DNA from: Corynespora cassiicola
Lineage: Eukaryota; Ascomycota; Dothideomycetes; Pleosporales; Corynesporascaceae
Length of the DNA: 64,000 nucleotides
Reading direction: 5' to 3'
NCBI GenBank assembly: GCA_022059125.1
Contig: JAEUWY010000004.1
Coordinates: 3,472,001-3,536,000, forward strand
Part shown: piece after piece, positions 45,501-56,290 of the stretch
Numbering within the stretch: position 1 is the stretch's first letter
Layout: the number at the start of each line of letters is the position of its first letter
The notes under the pieces: generated by a model
Seen by the model: only the letters and a program-made list of their open reading frames with translations
What the model was told of the DNA's origin: nothing
Database searches by the model: none
Program-made: the position numbers and the translations under genes

Positions 45501-45597
45501 CACAAGACTCCTCATGGCTATCGCCATTAACATCAAAACACATTGCTAATGCTCATCCATAGAACCGACTCTCTTCCTATCCATATCCATCGTCTGT
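42515..45597. other. 3.1-kb gene-poor interval
   Basis: It separates the start of the DOMON-b561 gene from the 3' end of the sugar transporter gene. Open frames at 43390-44043 (plus), 43236-43643 (minus) and 44240-44887 (minus) show no domain, no spliceable extension and no clear coding bias, and were not accepted. Homopolymer T-runs occur (43076-43084, 45165-45174). No repeat or RNA gene recognised. Confidence 0.45.
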
Positions 45598-47361
45598 TTA
45601 AGAAGTCTTTGGCTCTTCCACAACCGGAGTACCCTCGCGGTGCAAAGCGGCCTCCTTATCGTCGATATTGCCAGCCTCAGCGCGGACCAGGGTGGAAAAC
45701 TCGTTCTTGGTCTTCCAAGCAGGGACATTCCTAAGGAACATCTCCTCGACCTCCTCGAGTGTTTTTCCGGACGTCTCAGGGAACATGAAGAAGACGTGGA
45801 TAGCCATGGCGGTACAGAAGACACCGAAGATGATGTACACCTTCCACTGGATGTTGACAAAGGCAGGAGGGACGAAGTACGACTGGACCAACGTTAGCAC
45901 CGGATCACCAGGAATGGAACATGCGGACTAGCTTACCAGAGCAAAGTTGAAGATCCAGTTGGAGGAAGTAGTCAGGGCCACAGCCTTACCGCGGACACGG
46001 AGAGGGAACAACTCGGGCGGGTAGATCCAGGAAACCGGACCCCAGGTAGGTGCGTAAGAGGCCACGAAGAGATAGGTGCACGCAATGACTGCGCGGGCGG
46101 GCGCGCCGCCAATCTGCCACGACTGCTCGGCAATGTTACCAAGTCCACCAGGGGGTGCCGGACGTCCGTGAGCGGCCATGAGGCCAGCATTGGCGAACAT
46201 CCAGGTAGCCATAAGGATGGCACCGGCAATGAGAGGACCACGTCGTCCCCATCTATCGATGTAGATGAGAGCAAAGATGGTCATGCCCACGTTGATAACA
46301 TACTGGATGGAGGAGGCCACCAAGTTAATGTTACCCGTAAGGCCTGCCATTCCGAAGACATATGTAATGTAGTACATCATGACGTTCATCCCAGTTAGCT
46401 GGCTCCAAATCTGCGTAAAAATACCGACGTGGAGGCGATTTAGCATCTTGGGCTTGAAAAGTTCGGTAACAGAGACACTGGCGTTTTGGCGCTCGAATTC
46501 GATCATTTGGCGGATTTCTTGCATTTCGAGGTTGACGAAGGGAGCATTCATATCACCCTTAGCGTGAACGAGGGCGAGAACGCTCTGGCACTCTTCCCAG
46601 CGGTCGTTTTTGGCGAGCCAACGGGGGGACTCGGGAAGGAAAATGCAACCGATGAAAAGGAGGACGGCGGGAAGCATTTGGAGGCCCCATGGGATACGGA
46701 AGGCGGTAGGGCCATCTGAGACATTAGGTTAGACTAGTTTTGTGCCAAAAATCAGAGTGTGGTGCTTACCCAAAAATGTGCATCCGTACGAGATGTAGTA
46801 CATGATTAGGATACCCCAGGTAATGGCCCACTGCTGAGCGCCGACGACACGGCCGCGCTTAGATGGAGGAGCAAGCTCGGAAACGTAGACGGGAACCTGG
46901 GCAGAGCAGATACCGACAGCAAAACCGTTGATGAAACGACCGGCGATGAGCATGCCGATGTTTTGAGAAGCGCAAGAGATGATGGACCCAATGCACCAGA
47001 TGATACACCCGATCATAATAGAGTATTTGCGGCCGAACTTGTCCGTGAGATATCCAGAAGTGAGAGCACCGCAGAAAGAACCGCCGGGCATGGCGGCGGT
47101 GATGCCACCCTGCACATCGGCAGAAGGTCCCGAGCAGGTCGGGTCATCATCGAATCCAGGGCCGTGAGGGCCCTGATTAAAATAGCATCTGTACTGTTGT
47201 GTGCCGATACTTGGACGAGATCAGTCAGATTCTTCACATGGGCGGGCGGCGGCGCGGCGGTCAACTCACATGGCGCTCATGGACGAGATATCGAAACCGA
47301 ACAGACCACCACCGACGACCGCAATAGCGGTAATCACGTAGATGTTGCCGATCTGATACAT
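45598..47361 (-). CDS. MFS sugar transporter, hexose type
   Basis: Four exons: 47270-47361, 46770-47209, 45937-46715, 45598-45882 (introns 60, 54 and 54 nt), 531 aa. All sugar-porter signatures are present in order: GGGLFGFDISSMSAIIGT in TM1, DKFGRKYSIM after TM2, GRFINGFAVGICSAQVPVYVSELAP in TM4-5, PESPRWLAKNDR after TM6, QIWSQLTGMNVMMYY in TM7, DRWGRRGPLI after TM8, and PELFPLRVRGKAVAL after TM10, ending with FFMFPETSGKTLEEVEEMF. It resembles fungal plasma-membrane monosaccharide:H+ symporters of the high-affinity glucose group. The tail is acidic/hydrophilic. A cluster of CreA-like and CGG/CCG sites about 600 bp upstream of the start fits carbon-source control. Confidence 0.95.
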
Positions 47362-49315
47362 ATTGTCGGACTCCAAGGCAGTGGATTCCAGGGAACAGAG
47401 GGTGCGAGCTCGCAACTGCAGTGCCAGGCAGAGAGGGCGAGAAAAGTGGACTTAAATAATTTCCCGTCTGGAGACCCCAATCCCCATGGGTTTTCTTGGG
47501 ACGCAGGCGGTGCCCCGCAAGTGGTCCAATTTCCAACGCACTCGGCCCCTTGACAGCCTGACCTGACAGCCTCTCTTTGCTCTCGAAGGACCTGACGGGC
47601 GGGAGGGCGAAGCTGATGGATTTCCCAGCTGAGTATGGGCTCCGGGCCGAACGGACTAGGATTGGCTGTCAAGCAACACGAAGCTCCACAAAGTGGCGAG
47701 GGTCTGAAATAAGCTTGACGCGGACGGGGAGGATGAGCTTGGTCGTGAGAGGGTAGGAGACAAATGCCGGGATCTTGTCAGAAATCGACGGCCGACCGCA
47801 TGGTCTTTGCACCGAGAGAGGTCTTGTGATGGACAAGAAGCGCGTGCAAAAGGGTCGGAGGGCCGTGGGTCGCGTTTTGCGGCTTAAAAAAAGACAAGCA
47901 TGTTTTTTGCAAAGCAAAGAGCCTCTTGTATGCGAGCGTGTCGTTGATCCGGAATCCGGATCCCCAGAATCTGACCCCCAGAAGCCCCCAGACACCCCCT
48001 TTTTCTCTCCAGAACCCACCTCCACGCATCCCCAAAAAACCCCTACCCCAAACCCAGCGCTCCAGTGTCTGCCGTGGCTCTGGTTCAGGTCATCAGACGG
48101 CCTATCGTCCTGACGTCAGTGGACTGAAGGCGGTTGAAATTTTGCGACCCACTCACCAATGGCATTCCTACGCCACTGACGTTGCCCCAGTTTAAAACGC
48201 ACCATGTAACCTCCTCGGCGTCCGTGCGTGCATATTGCGAGGCAGAGGCGATCAGGCTAAGGGCTCCCGCCCGTCAAGCCATGAAGCTTGCCTTGGATGC
48301 CGAGCGCCGAGACCACGACCAAGAGGTTCATCACGAGCTTCCGCCGTCTTGTTCGAACGTTGGGCTTGTGTTGAGAGGCGCCCCCCAAGCGCAGGCGAGT
48401 TGGCGGGGGATGGAAAGCAGCACGCAGCACGCAGCGCTGTTGGGCCTGGCATGCGGGCGGCGGAGGGAGGGTTGGAAGAAGAGTGGAGCATGGCCCTTGG
48501 GATGGGGTTGGCTGACGGCCATGTGCGAGTGCGAAAGCGCGATGCGCCAGGCTGCGCCGCTGTTATGTCCGTGCCGTTGCAACGCGTCGCGAGACCAGAC
48601 TCTTTTTTCTTTTTTCCACGGGTCAGCACCTGATGTGGGCTCGAAAGGATTTCTGCTGCTGTATGGACATGTCGACGAGCTTGGTAGCTACCTGGATGCC
48701 TGAGATTCTGCTCGCACACTGCCTACCTGGTATCTACGCGTGCTTGGTGGCCAGCCCTCCATCTCGTCTTCTGCGCGGCGGCCACTCAACAGCTCCCATC
48801 TCGACATCAGATCTGAGCCTAATCCGGCGTCGGATGCACTTCTCTTCTGCGTAGCGCCGCCGCCGATCTCCTTGCTTGCACATCCGTGGCCCAACGGGCA
48901 CGCCCTCTTCCTCGGACACGTGCAGCGATACAGGCGTCCAGCCACAAGCGCGAATCCGCCGCTCGAAGCCGCCGCATGGCGCGTCCCACCAGAATTCCGG
49001 CGCTAGGTCGGAACTCGGAATGCGAGCGGACCGCTTCCTTATCGAGGCAAGGCTCCACGGCGGTAAGCAGCATGCAGTGGGCGATTCAGGAACCAGGCCC
49101 CCGCGGCCAGCGTTGATTCAGACTAGAATGCAAAAGTGGGTTGGCCTTGAACGGCCTGGTTGCCATTGCCTAGGTGGGCATTGTTGGCTGTTCATTACTA
49201 TCTGCCATCATTCGATCCATCTGTCACCTGCTGGTCTAGCCCGTGTGTATCCCATAGCTGTGGTATCATTCCGCAATCCAGTTCCAATCCCATGGTTTCC
49301 CATCACCCCATGGCG
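47362..49315. promoter_or_regulatory. long upstream region of the sugar transporter with clustered regulator sites
   Basis: About 2 kb without a supported gene. At 47950-47958 is CGG-AAT-CCG, an inverted CGG pair with a 3-bp spacer of the kind bound by Zn2Cys6 dimers. Just beyond are three CCCCAG words (47962-47967, 47976-47981, 47986-47991), each matching the reverse complement of the CreA consensus SYGGRG. They lie 590-630 bp upstream of the transporter ATG. The pattern suggests glucose repression plus a specific activator (inference). Confidence 0.4.
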
Positions 49316-52300
49316 CTACGCCCACACTAATTTCTTCAGCGAGTACCCCAACTGCTCCAGATACCCCGTGGACTTCTTCGCGTCCGCGAGGCTAACAATG
49401 TCCTTTTGCTCCACCGTCAGATCCCGCCCCTCTCCGTTGCTCCCGAGGCCTTCCTCGGAACCCGTGCCTGGAACGCTCCATTTGATCGCGTCCTCTCGCC
49501 TTGCCTTGTTGGCCACGCGCACAATCTCGTCACAGATGCTCTTCACCACCTCCGTCTCGTTATCTGGGCTGTCGTTGTCGTGATCCGTCGCAGTGCTGCG
49601 AGGTGGCAGGGCTTTGAAGGCTAGGTAACGCCCGGCATCCTGCTTCGCCGGTTGCTCCTGCTCGGCATCGTCCCAGCTGCCCGAATCAAGACTTCTGGTA
49701 TTCCTCCGAACCAGCTCTCCCCTTTTCGGAGCTTTGTATCGGATAACGAACCCCACGTTTTTCTCACCGTCCATGTGCCTTTGCGCAAGGGTGCTGGTGA
49801 TGTACACTCCACGCGCAAGCCCTTGCACGTCGTCCAAGAGGATGCGTTCAAACTCACGCACCTTTTCAGTACCCCAATCTAGCCGGCAAAAATAGAGGGC
49901 CTTTTCAGTAAGCAGGAGGACCGCTTCCTCAAAGGTGGCAGTCTTCAAATGGTTGGACGACGTAGGGACGCTCAATGTCCAGCCCGAGATGAGGTCCTCG
50001 TCCTTGCTCTCGATGACGATGCCCGCACACCTCTCTATTGCCGCCTGTCTTACTTTTCGCAAGTCGATGAAGTAGTCCGAGCTCTTCATGTCGGCTTCGA
50101 ATTCGGCAAAGATGGAATCTGTCGCACGGCCGAGGAGGTAGTCAATGACGGCCTGTGCGAAGTAATCATTTACGATGTTATTGTAATAACGCGTTAGCGT
50201 GAGTCCAAAGTCGGTCAAGGCACCCGTGATCTGCCGCTTCCGCGTGCGCGTGAAATCCCCTTTGAGCGCTGCTGTTCCGCTATATTGCCGAGATATAGCA
50301 TCGCCATTGTCGGCCCAGAGAGTGTTGAACCAGCTAGTCGAGGGATCGTGTTGGAGGTCAATGTTGTAGTTTCCGCCCGAAAGTTGACTCTCCAGCGCAT
50401 TCCTAGCACATGCAGATTGCACCACATTGGTACGGTCGAGGCAATCCATACAGTTGGTTCGAAGGACACCAGATTGTTTTTGAATCACCTGGTCCTTGGA
50501 TATCTCCGTCCAGTGCGTGGAGCGAAGGAAAGGGCGTAGAGTATCCATCAGGCGAGAAACATTCTCAAAACGCATGCCACGGCATACATTATGGAAGTCG
50601 AACCATTCAAACCCCAATTCCTTCCCCTGGCCGTTTAATCCTCCGTTCTCGTTGAGAGCTTTCGCTTGTGACTCGTAGGCTTGTCCAATCTTGGCTTCGG
50701 TGCCATGCTTATCAACAAGAGAAGCGCAGTAAATGTCCCCATATCTCAAAGACAGCTCGACAAAGTGCTTCCTGAATGCTTTTGCATTCGTTTCTGGTGA
50801 GCCCCACGTGTTGACCTGAGGCTTGAGGCTGTAAGGAGATTGCGAAAAGAAGAGCGGTATCGAGCCTCGATATTGAGTAAAGGAGAAGATCTTGTCCTGT
50901 GTTGTATCCCATGTGGAGGACGATAGTATTTGCTCAGTCTCAACACCATTTGCTGAGTTGCCCTCGTCATCCACACCGCGTCTCAGATACCGCAGCCCGG
51001 CGCGCTTGATAGATCTGCGCGATATCAGGGTAAGTAAGAAATCCTTGCCGTTGGATGGTTCTGGCGGTGGTGTATTTGAATTCGTATCTGAGCCGGAGTT
51101 GTGGCTGCTGTTTTGCTTCTCGTGCCAGGAGTTGAGCTGAATATCCTCGGGGGTAGATGAAGGGTCTATGACTATACTGTTCGAGCGGGTATCCACAACC
51201 TTTATGCTAAAAGCCCGCTGTCCGACAAAGCCCTGAATGACAGGGAGGACGAAGCTATGTTGTCCAGCGTCTATAAATGGAGAAATTATGTTCTGGTTCC
51301 AGAAAAACTGCAAGATTTGTCAGCTTCGAGTACAATATCGTATGTACCAGCTGAACTCACCAAAGGATCATATTGTTTGAATAGTGGAAGATTGGAGTTA
51401 GTCTGCTGTGATCCCAAATCATGCGATAAGTCATAATCATAGGAGTAAAAAAAGTTTCCAGATGCAAAATACATCTTAGTTGTGCGCAAGATTTTTGGAA
51501 GAAGTGTCACCGTAGTTGAATCCTTTTGCCCCTCAAAGGCCTTGGGGATTTCCTCCGGACTAATCGGCTCAGGGATATCTTTATCCTCCACTCGAAGGGC
51601 ATTGGGATCGGTAGGGCTCTTTGGCTGTTCTTCCTTTTCGGGCACAGTTGACTCGACATTTCGAGGTGTGTTCTTCCTCGTTAGATCCTCGTCAGAGCTC
51701 AAGCCCTGCGAACGCCGACTATCAGCGCTCCAACCCTTCTTGGAAAACCACTTGTCGGCAAACCGGCCATAGACACCCTTCCGTTGGATGACGTCTTCGG
51801 CAACGCTGGATCTGCGATCTGCAGAGCTGCTTTGACCGGTTATGGAATCCCTCATCTCAGGCGGGGGCGTGCCAGTATCATCGTCGAGTGTATCCGTAAC
51901 GCTGGGTGCGTTGTCTTCACTCTCGCTGTCGGTATCCTCATCTTTGGTGTCTTGTGCGCTGGTGTGCCGCTGAACATGGTCTCGGGCAGTCGCAATGGCT
52001 GCATCAGCGTCCGCTTGCGACGAAAGCGGGATGAGGGCAACGTCGGTGACTTTGTAGACCGGCTTCCCCCGGATTTGCGCCACTTGCTCGCGCCCACATA
52101 TAAATATCAGGTAGGAAGATGTTGCAACCTTGAGGAGGCCTGTTCCATGCATTAGCAAAACGCCGACTACGAAAGCGCGCTTATAGAGCGCGTGTAAAGC
52201 GCAAGCGGGGACGAGGATACCTATGATTCCGTGTGTCTCGAGCGACGCGGGGGTAGTATCTTCATCGCGCCTGTCCTTGAGGAGTGGGCCAATATTGCCT

Positions 52301-52419
52301 TTGTAGTCAATCTTGATTGCTTGCTGCGTGGTCGGCGGGTGGTTGCGTGGCGGGGCAGGTTGCAGAACGAGCCCGTCGACGGCAGCGAAGATAAGCAGCT
52401 TGCGGACCAGACCCGGCAT
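49316..52419 (-). CDS. Sac-domain phosphoinositide phosphatase with hSac2 domain
   Basis: Two coding exons split by a 53-nt intron at 51308-51360; 49316-51307 is the second. The start is taken at the ATG at 52419 (MPGLVRKLLIFAAVDGLVLQP), where family similarity begins; an in-frame ATG at 52578 would add 53 residues of different character. The protein is 1016 aa. The Sac catalytic motif RTNCMDCLDRTN (Cys-x5-Arg) lies in the second exon, followed by NNIVNDYFAQAVIDYLLGR. Earlier Sac landmarks are YFASGNFFYSYDYDLSHDL and RAGLRYLRRGVDDEGNSAN. The C-terminal hSac2 domain (SNHLKTATFEEAVLLLTEKALYFCRLDW) is typical of Sac2/INPP5F relatives that remove the 4-phosphate from PI4P or PI(4,5)P2. A long acidic linker (SESEDNAPSVTD) splits the N-terminal Sac region. 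Role: PI4P turnover on endomembranes. Confidence 0.93.
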
Positions 52420-52693
52420 ATTGGCGGCACCGCAGCGCGGGTAAAGAAGGAATTGGCGGGCTACAGGGCGACATGAAATGAATGCAACAACGTCCGCCAG
52501 CAGTGATGAGCTGACGAGTGTGCCCAGATGACGTCGATCCCGAGTAACGCTAGGCACGATTGGGAAAAGCGCGTTCATCTCGTCGCTCCGACATCGTCAC
52601 ACGGCATTCCGGCCTGACTACAGCTTGTTGACCAACTTCATATATATCATCTACTATATACTAGTGTACAACGTGAAACGACAATGCTCCGCC

Positions 52694-53923
52694 TTACTCC
52701 AGGCCATTCTCAGCGCATGATGCGGGGGCATTTACTGGATTGCATCTTGCGACCCTCTGTCCCTCAAACTGTGCTACATAGTCCCAGTCCCATCTCGCTG
52801 CCATGCCATATACCGGGTAATCGGTACTCACGATTTGTGCACCACTCTCGAATGCCGAATCTCGCATGGTAGTGTTCTTGCTCAACACTGTCTCCAGTGG
52901 GACATCGGTCCTGGTGCGAACAATATAGCCCTTCTTGACGAGGCGCTGAATCTCCCCAAGATCAGAACCTCGCGGCTCGTTGTGCTTAATGAACGCACAG
53001 TCCGGCGATCCCTCCAAAGAGTTGGTGAAAACAGTGCGATTCTGCAAGGATTCGTGTCCGTCTGCCGTGTAGAGGTTTCTGGGGTCTGTGGTAACATTGG
53101 GTTTCGGATCATTGTCGAAGAAAAACATGAACCGGCCTCTCACGTCATCCAAACTCGGCCAACCGTACTGCAAAACACTCTCTTCGAGTGTCAGATTGTT
53201 TCTGCGCAAGTCATCCGGCCTGATAAGTCGCGACTGAGGGAACACGGAGAGAATCTCGGCGTCAACGTTAAGCAAGCGCGGCAGAGTCCAGTTGGTCGCT
53301 TCGCCGGGGCACACACCACCAATGACACAAGCGGGGGCATCCGTCTTGAGTTCAAGATCGATCAGGATGGGTAAATGCTTTTCGTTCCTGTCACTCCATC
53401 CCTTGAGCTCCGCGAGGCAGTCGACGAAGGTGTGGCAGACAGCGTTCGGATCGAAATCAGTGACATGGAACACTTTGATCCCGGGCCTTTTCAAAACCTC
53501 GCCATCAAACGGTGTGTTTTCGTTGGTAAGATTCGAGAGCGTCCAAATAAGGGGAGGGTAATATAGGCCGCCCTCTTCGTCCGAATGCAGGTCGAGCTCG
53601 AGCGAGCGCACAGCTTGGTGTTGGAGTTGGTTGGATAGCGAAGAATGGGAATAGTAGTAATCTTCAGGAGATGGGACGTATTTTTCAAAGACAGTCCGCT
53701 CGGAGAGGGCAATCTCTCTGTGATAGCTATTGTGGGTTCCAATGACTTGAATGTGGTTGAGACGTAATGTCGTGTTTTGTGCGCATGCCACGGCGCTGTC
53801 TTGTTCTCGGTCAGATTCCACTCGTGGACGATAGAGAATGTCGTTACATACGAGCAAGAGCTGCAACACCCCCCACAACCTTTTGTTGCTTAGCCGCGAA
53901 GGTGATTCCATTTTATTCAGCAC
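52694..53923 (-). CDS. Ca2+-dependent PI-PLC-like phosphodiesterase
   Basis: A single exon, 409 aa. A hydrophobic stretch near residue 20 (LWGVLQLLLVCNDIL) acts as signal peptide or anchor. The PLC-like TIM-barrel follows: NHIQVIGTHNSYHREI with the first catalytic His, RSLELDLHSDEEGG with acidic metal ligands, VFHVTDFD with the second catalytic His, LPILIDLELKTD, and the C-terminal ALIVSTDYP-type strand (here AQIVSTDYPVYG). It matches the fungal/bacterial calcium-dependent phosphoinositide-PLC-like family of secreted phosphodiesterases. Several N-glycosylation sequons (NTT, NLT, NWT, NRT) fit secretion. A GTATGT near the signal region has no acceptor in phase, so I call no intron. It lies tail-to-head upstream of the Sac phosphatase gene on the same strand, 274 bp apart. 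Confidence 0.9.
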   Translation of the reverse strand: MLNKMESPSRLSNKRLWGVLQLLLVCNDILYRPRVESDREQDSAVACAQNTTLRLNHIQVIGTHNSYHREIALSERTVFEKYVPSPEDYYYSHSSLSNQLQHQAVRSLELDLHSDEEGGLYYPPLIWTLSNLTNENTPFDGEVLKRPGIKVFHVTDFDPNAVCHTFVDCLAELKGWSDRNEKHLPILIDLELKTDAPACVIGGVCPGEATNWTLPRLLNVDAEILSVFPQSRLIRPDDLRRNNLTLEESVLQYGWPSLDDVRGRFMFFFDNDPKPNVTTDPRNLYTADGHESLQNRTVFTNSLEGSPDCAFIKHNEPRGSDLGEIQRLVKKGYIVRTRTDVPLETVLSKNTTMRDSAFESGAQIVSTDYPVYGMAARWDWDYVAQFEGQRVARCNPVNAPASCAENGLE

Positions 53924-54532
53924 TTACGAGTTGACTGAACATGTTGTCACGCGCTGCCCGTCCGGATGTAATGGAATACAGGGCAATGCTCAATGCAAAA
54001 ATGAACGACTCCGCCAGCGCAAAACCTAGATTATATACTTTCGTCCCCATGTCGGGATATTATGGCGGCCTCGGAGGTGCAGGATGAAGTCATTCGCGTA
54101 TCCCTGCGTCAATCGGCCACATGCACCTGCGATGGCTTTTGATTGGACAACAATGGTATTCTCACGCGCCGTCCATCTGCTATCTCTTCGGAGGAATCGA
54201 ACGCATTTGAGATAGTGGCGATGGCGGCAACGAAGTAGGGCACAAAGCCGACGTCAATGTCGGCGGCGGTTCCTGGCGGCTGGGAAGACGCACGTGGATG
54301 CGCGCAAGTGGGGTACCTGCGTTCCTCAATTGTGCGCGTCGCACATCGGATGAACACCACACAAACCAATAACGCGCAGCATATTTTTGCACCTCCAAAT
54401 CTTCACTTTAACGTTGGAAGCCCTGATTTTTTTTTAAATCGAGATTGACCCTTTTCGGCCGGGAGGGTGGGGGGGAACTTTGGTCCAAATGCTTCAACGC
54501 GGTCATGTCAATTGTATTACAAGTGCTTGGTT
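53924..54532. other. intergenic region
   Basis: About 610 bp between the PLC-like gene start and the SDR stop; a T-run (54428-54436) and a short G-run lie near 54470. Nothing else recognised. Confidence 0.5.
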
Positions 54533-55433
54533 TTACCAGGGATTGTTCTGACCGTAACGTCCAATGAAGGTTCCGGCTTCCGCATCTCTCTTTCCCTCAA
54601 TAATTTCCCAAATTCCATGAGCACTAGTTTCAGCGCTTTCAGCTCCACTGTCGACTCGATTCTGCCTATCGTCGGCACCGCTCAGGTCCGTGACGACGTA
54701 TCTAGAACGCTGTCAATGCATGTTTTTCATCATAGTCATCAGATTACTGCTCACCCAGGACAATAAGCCCATACTTTGAAGCCTTCGTCTTTAAGAGTAT
54801 GATATTGGCAGGCTGACAACATGTTGACGCTTGCTTTGGACATCCGATATACGTCCGCGGTGACTCCATAATAGGAAAAGCTCGGATCGCATCGCTGATT
54901 GATACTTCCCAGAAGGGACGATACATTGATAATCTTCCGTGTCTTGGAAGCATTGAGAAGTGGCAGAATGGCCTCTGCCAGGAGGGTCGGTCCGAAAACA
55001 TTGGTTTCAAAGACAGAACGCAGCTTAGCCCGTGATACGCCATGTTCATATACTCCTGCGTTGTTCACCAACACGTCAACGCGACCAAAGTCCCCTCTGA
55101 TTGTCTCGACGGCAGAGTTGATTGACTCGTCGCTGTTAACATCCAAGACCACAAGGCTCAACGTTCCCCGTGGGTTGCGAGCCTGCAGTTCATTGAGCGC
55201 CTTTTCTCCTTTGGCGGCATTTCGAGATCCCATGATGACATGGTTGTTAGGCGATTGTGCCACTAGCTTGTATGAAGTGTCATAGCCAATGCCCTAAATC
55301 TTGTTAGGAAGTTTTGTTGGCAGATTCGAAGAAAGCTTACGTTGTTGGCACCTATCTCATGTTAGCAACGGCCTAGCATCGTTAGATGTTTTTCAAACAT
55401 ACCAGTCACAAGTATTACCTGCTTGGGAGACAT
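54533..55433 (-). CDS. short-chain dehydrogenase/reductase, carbonyl-reductase type
   Basis: Four exons: 55403-55433, 55341-55351, 54755-55293, 54533-54701 (introns 51, 47 and 53 nt), 249 aa. The second exon is just 11 nt and completes the cofactor motif TGANNGIG; without it the protein has no nucleotide-binding start. Other SDR landmarks: LDVNSDESI, VNNAG, NVSSLLGS with the catalytic Ser, and the YRMSK active-site Tyr/Lys. The last exon gives YVVTDLSG, GIWEIIEGKRDAEAGTFIGRYG, the tail usual for NADPH carbonyl reductases of this group. Cytosolic; reduces small carbonyl compounds, substrate unknown. A G-rich/pyrimidine tract lies within about 75 bp upstream of the start. Confidence 0.92.
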
Positions 55434-56290
55434 GTGGAGACTGGATATATTGGTTTTGCTTCTTTCTTTCTTTCTTTTTTTGGGGGGAGGGGGGGGAGGG
55501 AGGGTGGAATCAATGGGACGCGGTCTTGGGTATTGGCTGTACTTGCATATCTTGCGTGTTTAATACTTTGTGAAGAAAAGGCAAGAAGCCAAGCTCTCTG
55601 CAGTTATGGTGTCATTGATCAACTTCCAAGTCGGAAATAGCTTTTTAGTGTTCCTAAGTCCGCCCCGGAAATCATATTCTATTTGGAGCTTCGTATATCC
55701 AGCAGGCACTCGCTTAAGCTCAAGGATGAGACCAAGGTCTTTGATGCGTCGACTACTTTGTGCTCTTTTTATTTAGAACCAAACCCCAGCTGTGAGCTAT
55801 GAACGCACAACTGCGTTTTCAAACAACCCTAAGTAGGCTATATTGAATTACGTCCCAGTGTTTCATATTTGAATTATATCTAGTATTTGCACATATAAAT
55901 CGCTGCCAGCAAGTAAATAGTTGTTCCCGAATTGGAAGATTGTTGGCCCATTCCTTTTAGGGGAGTTACTCCGGACTTAAATGTTAACTCCGACTCGATC
56001 CTTGCTACAGCTATTATCTTTGAATGTTAGAATCGACCCAAACTCCGTTGCCAACATATGATTAATCTGGAAATAACCGGGATTAAGATACCGGGGGAAA
56101 AGAACTTGCGGGTTTGCAATAGTATCTGATATTTGAATTTATACCAGTCGAAATTTGGGGCACTCAACGACTGTGCTGAAAATGGGTGGGCGCCTGATCG
56201 GACTTCGGGAAAACCACTGCCCCGCCAGTTCCCACATGCTCAGTGCCATGAAGCCCCGCATAAGCAGAACTACATGTAGCCATACTGAGC
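55434..56290. other. divergent intergenic region with a G-quadruplex-type tract
   Basis: Between the leftward SDR and the rightward HET gene. A (TTTC)n-like tract (55460-55481) is followed by four G-runs at 55482-55504 with single-A spacers, a canonical G4-forming pattern. It lies 49-71 bp upstream of the SDR ATG. The rest is AT-rich. Confidence 0.5.

Noticed and set aside
52694..53923. Possible intron in the PLC-like gene at a GTATGT near the signal peptide
   Set aside because: No acceptor in the needed phase follows; splicing would break the frame before the conserved barrel.
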